From assembly GCF_009469765.1 (NCBI RefSeq), contig NZ_SSSQ01000005.1, positions 62,001 to 126,000 of the forward strand: a DNA stretch of 64,000 nt, written 5' to 3'. Each line of letters begins with the position of its first letter. The stretch's first letter is position 1. Under the pieces are notes generated by a model, which did no database searches, was not told the origin of the DNA, and saw only the letters and a list, made by a program, of their open reading frames with translations. The DNA comes from Dechloromonas hortensis. GTDB lineage: Bacteria > Pseudomonadota > Gammaproteobacteria > Burkholderiales > Rhodocyclaceae. Both the position numbers and the translations under genes were made by a program. Below are positions 61,680 to 64,000 of the stretch, piece by piece.

Positions 61680-62993
61680 ATGCAAGCCTTGCTCTCTTTC
61701 GAAAACACGCCTCCCTTCGCGGCACCGCTCCGGTTTTTTGTCACGGCGCCGCTGTTCGCCGTGCTCGCCGGGCTGTTGCTGCTACTCGAAGGGCCGGCCC
61801 TGTTCGCCTCGCGCTGGATGCCGGCGACGCTGGCCGCGACCCACCTGATGACGGTCGGCTTCATGCTGCAGGTCATGCTCGGCGCGCTGATCCAGATCCT
61901 GCCCGTGGTGGCCGGGGCCAACCTGAAACGCCCGCTGCTGATCGCGACGATTCTGCATCTCGGCCTCAGTATCGGTGCCTTGCTGCTGGCCGGTGGCTTC
62001 TATCTGGGCCAGCCGCTGCTATTGAGCGCTGCCGCCTTGCTGCTTGCCGCGACGGTACTGGTTTTCCTGGTCGCCACGACGCTGGCGCTGATCGGCGTGC
62101 CGTCGACCAGCCCGACCATTCGTGGCCTGAAGCTGGCCTTGTTCGGCCTGTTCGGCGTCGTCGCCCTCGGTGCCGTGATGGCCTTCGCGCTGGCCCATGG
62201 CTGGGCTTTGCCGCTGCCGGTGCTGACCGACCTGCATGCCGGCTGGGGCCTGGGCGGCTGGGCCGGCGTGCTGCTCGCCGCCATCGCCTACGTCGTGGTC
62301 CCGATGTTCCAGCTGACGCCGGGTTATCCGGCCAAGCCGAGCTGGTGGTTTCCGCTGGCCATGCTGAGCTTGCTGTTGTTGTGGAGCGCCGCCGTATTTT
62401 TTGACCTCAGCGCGCTGATCCGGCTTTGCCAGGGGCTGGCGGCGATCGTCGGCATCGCCTTCGCCGGTCTGACGCTGCGCCTGCAGCAACAACGGCGGCG
62501 GGCGCGGGCCGATGCCACCTACCATTACTGGCAACTGGGGCTGACGGCGAGCATTTTTGCCCTTTTGATGCTGTTGACCGCAGCACTCTGGCCGGCTGCC
62601 ACCGATTCAGCTGGTTGGACCTTGCTCTTTGGTATCCTGCTGGTCGGCGGCGGTTTTCTGCCTTTCATCGTCGGCATGCTCTATAAAATCGTGCCCTTCC
62701 TGGCCTGGACCCATCTGCAGAACCAGGGGCAGGCCAAGGTTCCGGCGCCGAGCATGAACAAGATCCTGGCCGATACCGACATGCAGCGGCAGATGATCGC
62801 CTACGCGGCGGCGCTGGCGCTGTTGCTGGCCGCGGTGTTCTTCCCCGACTGGCTGGCCCGACCGGCCGGCCTGGGCTTCGCGCTGGCCAGCGGCTGGCTG
62901 TGGTTCAACCTGTTTGGCGCCATCCGCCGCTATCGCCAGTTCGGCCGGGATATCCAGGTCAAGCTGGCGGCCAAGTTGGCCGGGAGCAAATGA
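61680..62993 (+). CDS. NnrS-like polytopic membrane protein
   Basis: 437 residues with about 12 membrane helices. T-H-L-M-T-V-G-F and G-A-L-I-Q-I-L-P-V-V near residue 55-80 and the V-P-M-F-Q-L-T-P-G-Y loop near 207 recall NnrS and the haem-copper oxidase subunit I superfamily. His residues within helices (H55, H183) may bind haem. NnrS relieves nitrosative stress in denitrifiers. Placement after hemerythrin and DUF2249 supports this, but I am not sure it is NnrS proper. It overlaps the next gene by four bases. Confidence 0.6.
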   Translation: MQALLSFENTPPFAAPLRFFVTAPLFAVLAGLLLLLEGPALFASRWMPATLAATHLMTVGFMLQVMLGALIQILPVVAGANLKRPLLIATILHLGLSIGALLLAGGFYLGQPLLLSAAALLLAATVLVFLVATTLALIGVPSTSPTIRGLKLALFGLFGVVALGAVMAFALAHGWALPLPVLTDLHAGWGLGGWAGVLLAAIAYVVVPMFQLTPGYPAKPSWWFPLAMLSLLLLWSAAVFFDLSALIRLCQGLAAIVGIAFAGLTLRLQQQRRRARADATYHYWQLGLTASIFALLMLLTAALWPAATDSAGWTLLFGILLVGGGFLPFIVGMLYKIVPFLAWTHLQNQGQAKVPAPSMNKILADTDMQRQMIAYAAALALLLAAVFFPDWLARPAGLGFALASGWLWFNLFGAIRRYRQFGRDIQVKLAAKLAGSK

Positions 62994-63370
62994 TCTATCT
63001 CGCCCTGAAACATCTGCATGTCACCTGCGTCGTCCTCAGCGGTCTCGGCTTCTGCCTGCGCGGCTGGTGGATGCTGCGCGACTCGCCGATGCTGCAGCAG
63101 CGGCTGGTCCGCGTCCTGCCGCATGTCGTCGATACGCTACTGCTCGGCAGTGCGCTGAGCATGGCCTTTCTCAGCGGTCAGTATCCGTTCGTCCAGGGTT
63201 GGCTGACCGCCAAGCTGGGCGGTCTGCTCGCCTATATCGTGCTCGGCGCGATGGCCCTGAAGCGCGGCCGGACCAAGGCGATCCGCGCCCGCTACTTTGT
63301 TCTGGCGCTGCTTGCCTACGGCTATATCGTCAGCGTTGCGCTGAGCCGCAATCCCTTGCCCTGGCTGTAA
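62990..63370 (+). CDS. SirB-family membrane protein
   Basis: 126 residues, four membrane helices, with L-K-H-L-H-V-T-C-V at the N-terminus, R-V-L-P-H-V-V-D-T-L-L-L in the middle and A-K-L-G-G-L-L-A-Y-I-V-L-G in helix three, typical of SirB2-like proteins. Function unknown. ATGA overlap with the upstream gene, so part of the same operon. Confidence 0.82.
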   Translation: MIYLALKHLHVTCVVLSGLGFCLRGWWMLRDSPMLQQRLVRVLPHVVDTLLLGSALSMAFLSGQYPFVQGWLTAKLGGLLAYIVLGAMALKRGRTKAIRARYFVLALLAYGYIVSVALSRNPLPWL

Positions 63371-63396
63371 AAAAGGCCCGGATCACCGGGCCTTTT
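63371..63396. terminator. Bidirectional terminator at the end of the NnrS-like operon
   Basis: aaaaggcccgg-atca-ccgggcctttt is a perfect 11-bp stem with a 4-nt loop right after the stop codon, between convergent genes. Confidence 0.9.
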
Positions 63397-63415
63397 GCGT
63401 TCGCTGGGGGCGGCC

Positions 63416-64000
63416 TTACAGCCTGCCCAGTTTGCGATACAGCGTATTGCGACTAATCCCCAGCTGGCGGGCTGCCGCCGAGATATTGCCACCGGCCGCT
63501 TCCAGCGTGCGCAGGGCGGCCTGGCGGCCGATCTCTTCGAGACTGCCGGCATTGTCGAGCGGCGCCGCGGCCCAGACGTCGCTGTTGGCGAGCGGCACGC
63601 TGGGGGCGATGGGCAGGCTTTCGAACAGCTCTTCCGGCAGGTGGGTTTCGCTGATCAGCGTTTCGCCGTCGTCAAGCAGCGCGATGGCGACCCGGATGAC
63701 GTTGAACAACTGGCGGATATTGCCCGGCCAGCTATAGCTTTCCAGCGCCTGCATGGCGCTTTCCGTAAAGCGGACCGGGGTCCGGTTGCCGGTTTCGGCA
63801 GCGGCCAGCTTGCCGACCATCTGGCGGATGTCGGTCCGCTCGCGCAAGGCGGGCAGGGTGACGCACATGCCGTTCAGGCGGTAGTAAAGGTCTTCGCGGA
63901 AGCTGCCGCGCGCCACTTCCTCGCGCAGTTTCCGGTGAGTGGCGCAAACCAGCGAGATATCGACTTGGATGGCGCGGGTGCTGCCGAGCGGGGTCACGCA
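63416..64000 (-). CDS. Sigma-54-dependent Fis-family regulator, C-terminal part
   Basis: The frame runs past the right edge, so the start and sensory domain are missing. About 194 residues remain: the end of the AAA+ domain (V-C-A-T-H-R-K-L, the arginine-finger segment F-R-E-D-L-Y-Y-R-L, and S-W-P-G-N-I-R-Q-L), then a linker and a Fis-type HTH (A-A-R-Q-L-G-I-S-R-N-T-L-Y-R-K-L). V-C-A-T-H-R rather than I-A-A-T-N resembles the AcoR type. It may control the neighbouring operon, but no sigma-54 promoter is evident there. Confidence 0.9.
   Translation of the reverse strand, partial: CVTPLGSTRAIQVDISLVCATHRKLREEVARGSFREDLYYRLNGMCVTLPALRERTDIRQMVGKLAAAETGNRTPVRFTESAMQALESYSWPGNIRQLFNVIRVAIALLDDGETLISETHLPEELFESLPIAPSVPLANSDVWAAAPLDNAGSLEEIGRQAALRTLEAAGGNISAAARQLGISRNTLYRKLGRL

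Overview
The window looks like chromosomal DNA from a GC-rich betaproteobacterium. The gene set (oxygen- and hydrogen-linked metabolism, class I PHA synthase, NrdJ, HoxFUYHW) and the neighbourhoods (hrcA-hemH facing nadK-recN; fur/bamE/dapB; carAB-greA; rlmE-ftsH-folP-glmM-tpiA-secG-tRNA-Leu-nuoA-N) suggest Rhodocyclales, close to Dechloromonas/Azonexus. That placement is inference from gene content and recalled synteny, not a search result. I saw no insertion sequence, prophage, integron or CRISPR array. The window opens inside one gene and closes inside another.

Layout. 1-5.8 kb: tail of a cyclic-nucleotide-binding protein, then a minus-strand block with a CxxCH-bearing chemoreceptor, an EF-hand-like protein, trxC, hemH and hrcA. 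5.9-8.5 kb: nadK and recN. 8.5-9.6 kb: fur and a GDT1-type cation exporter on the minus strand. 9.7-19 kb: bamE, dapB, a hybrid histidine kinase, carA, carB, greA and a DUF4149 protein, then yhbY on the minus strand. 19.4-25.4 kb: rlmE, ftsH, folP, glmM, tpiA, secG. 25.5-40.1 kb: tRNA-Leu(GAG) and the complete 14-gene complex I operon, closed by a strong terminator. 40.1-43.7 kb: a NUDIX hydrolase facing a B12-dependent ribonucleotide reductase that has two NrdR-like boxes 31 bp apart. 43.9-48.7 kb, minus strand: ackA, a MaoC-phosphotransacylase fusion, a small tyrosine-phosphatase-like protein, a kinase-like protein and fabI. 49-54.2 kb: hoxFUYHW, an NAD-reducing [NiFe]-hydrogenase with its protease, followed by two exported proteins. 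55.7-59.4 kb: uspA, a beta-CASP nuclease and phaC. 59.5-63.4 kb: a soluble MCP-like protein, a diiron flavoprotein-like metallo-beta-lactamase protein, a hemerythrin, a DUF2249 protein, an NnrS-like membrane protein and a SirB-like protein. 63.4 kb to the end: the C-terminus of a sigma-54 activator.

How it fits together. NADH is handled by complex I and by the soluble hydrogenase, whose diaphorase is a fused paralogue of NuoE/NuoF. Acyl-CoA is handled by a phosphotransacylase/acetate kinase route, FabI and PHA synthase, as expected for a facultative organism that stores polymer under oxygen limitation. The pta and fabI upstream regions share an identical inverted-repeat arrangement (TGCTG-N5-CAGCA), in the pta case exactly between the predicted -35 and -10. 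The right end appears to be an oxygen/NO response module, with an FNR-family-like palindrome centred 41.5 bp before a plausible start site ahead of the hemerythrin gene. The most unusual items are that module, the possible haem-binding chemoreceptor, the phosphatase/kinase-like pair and the GNRA-capped hairpin in the carA leader.
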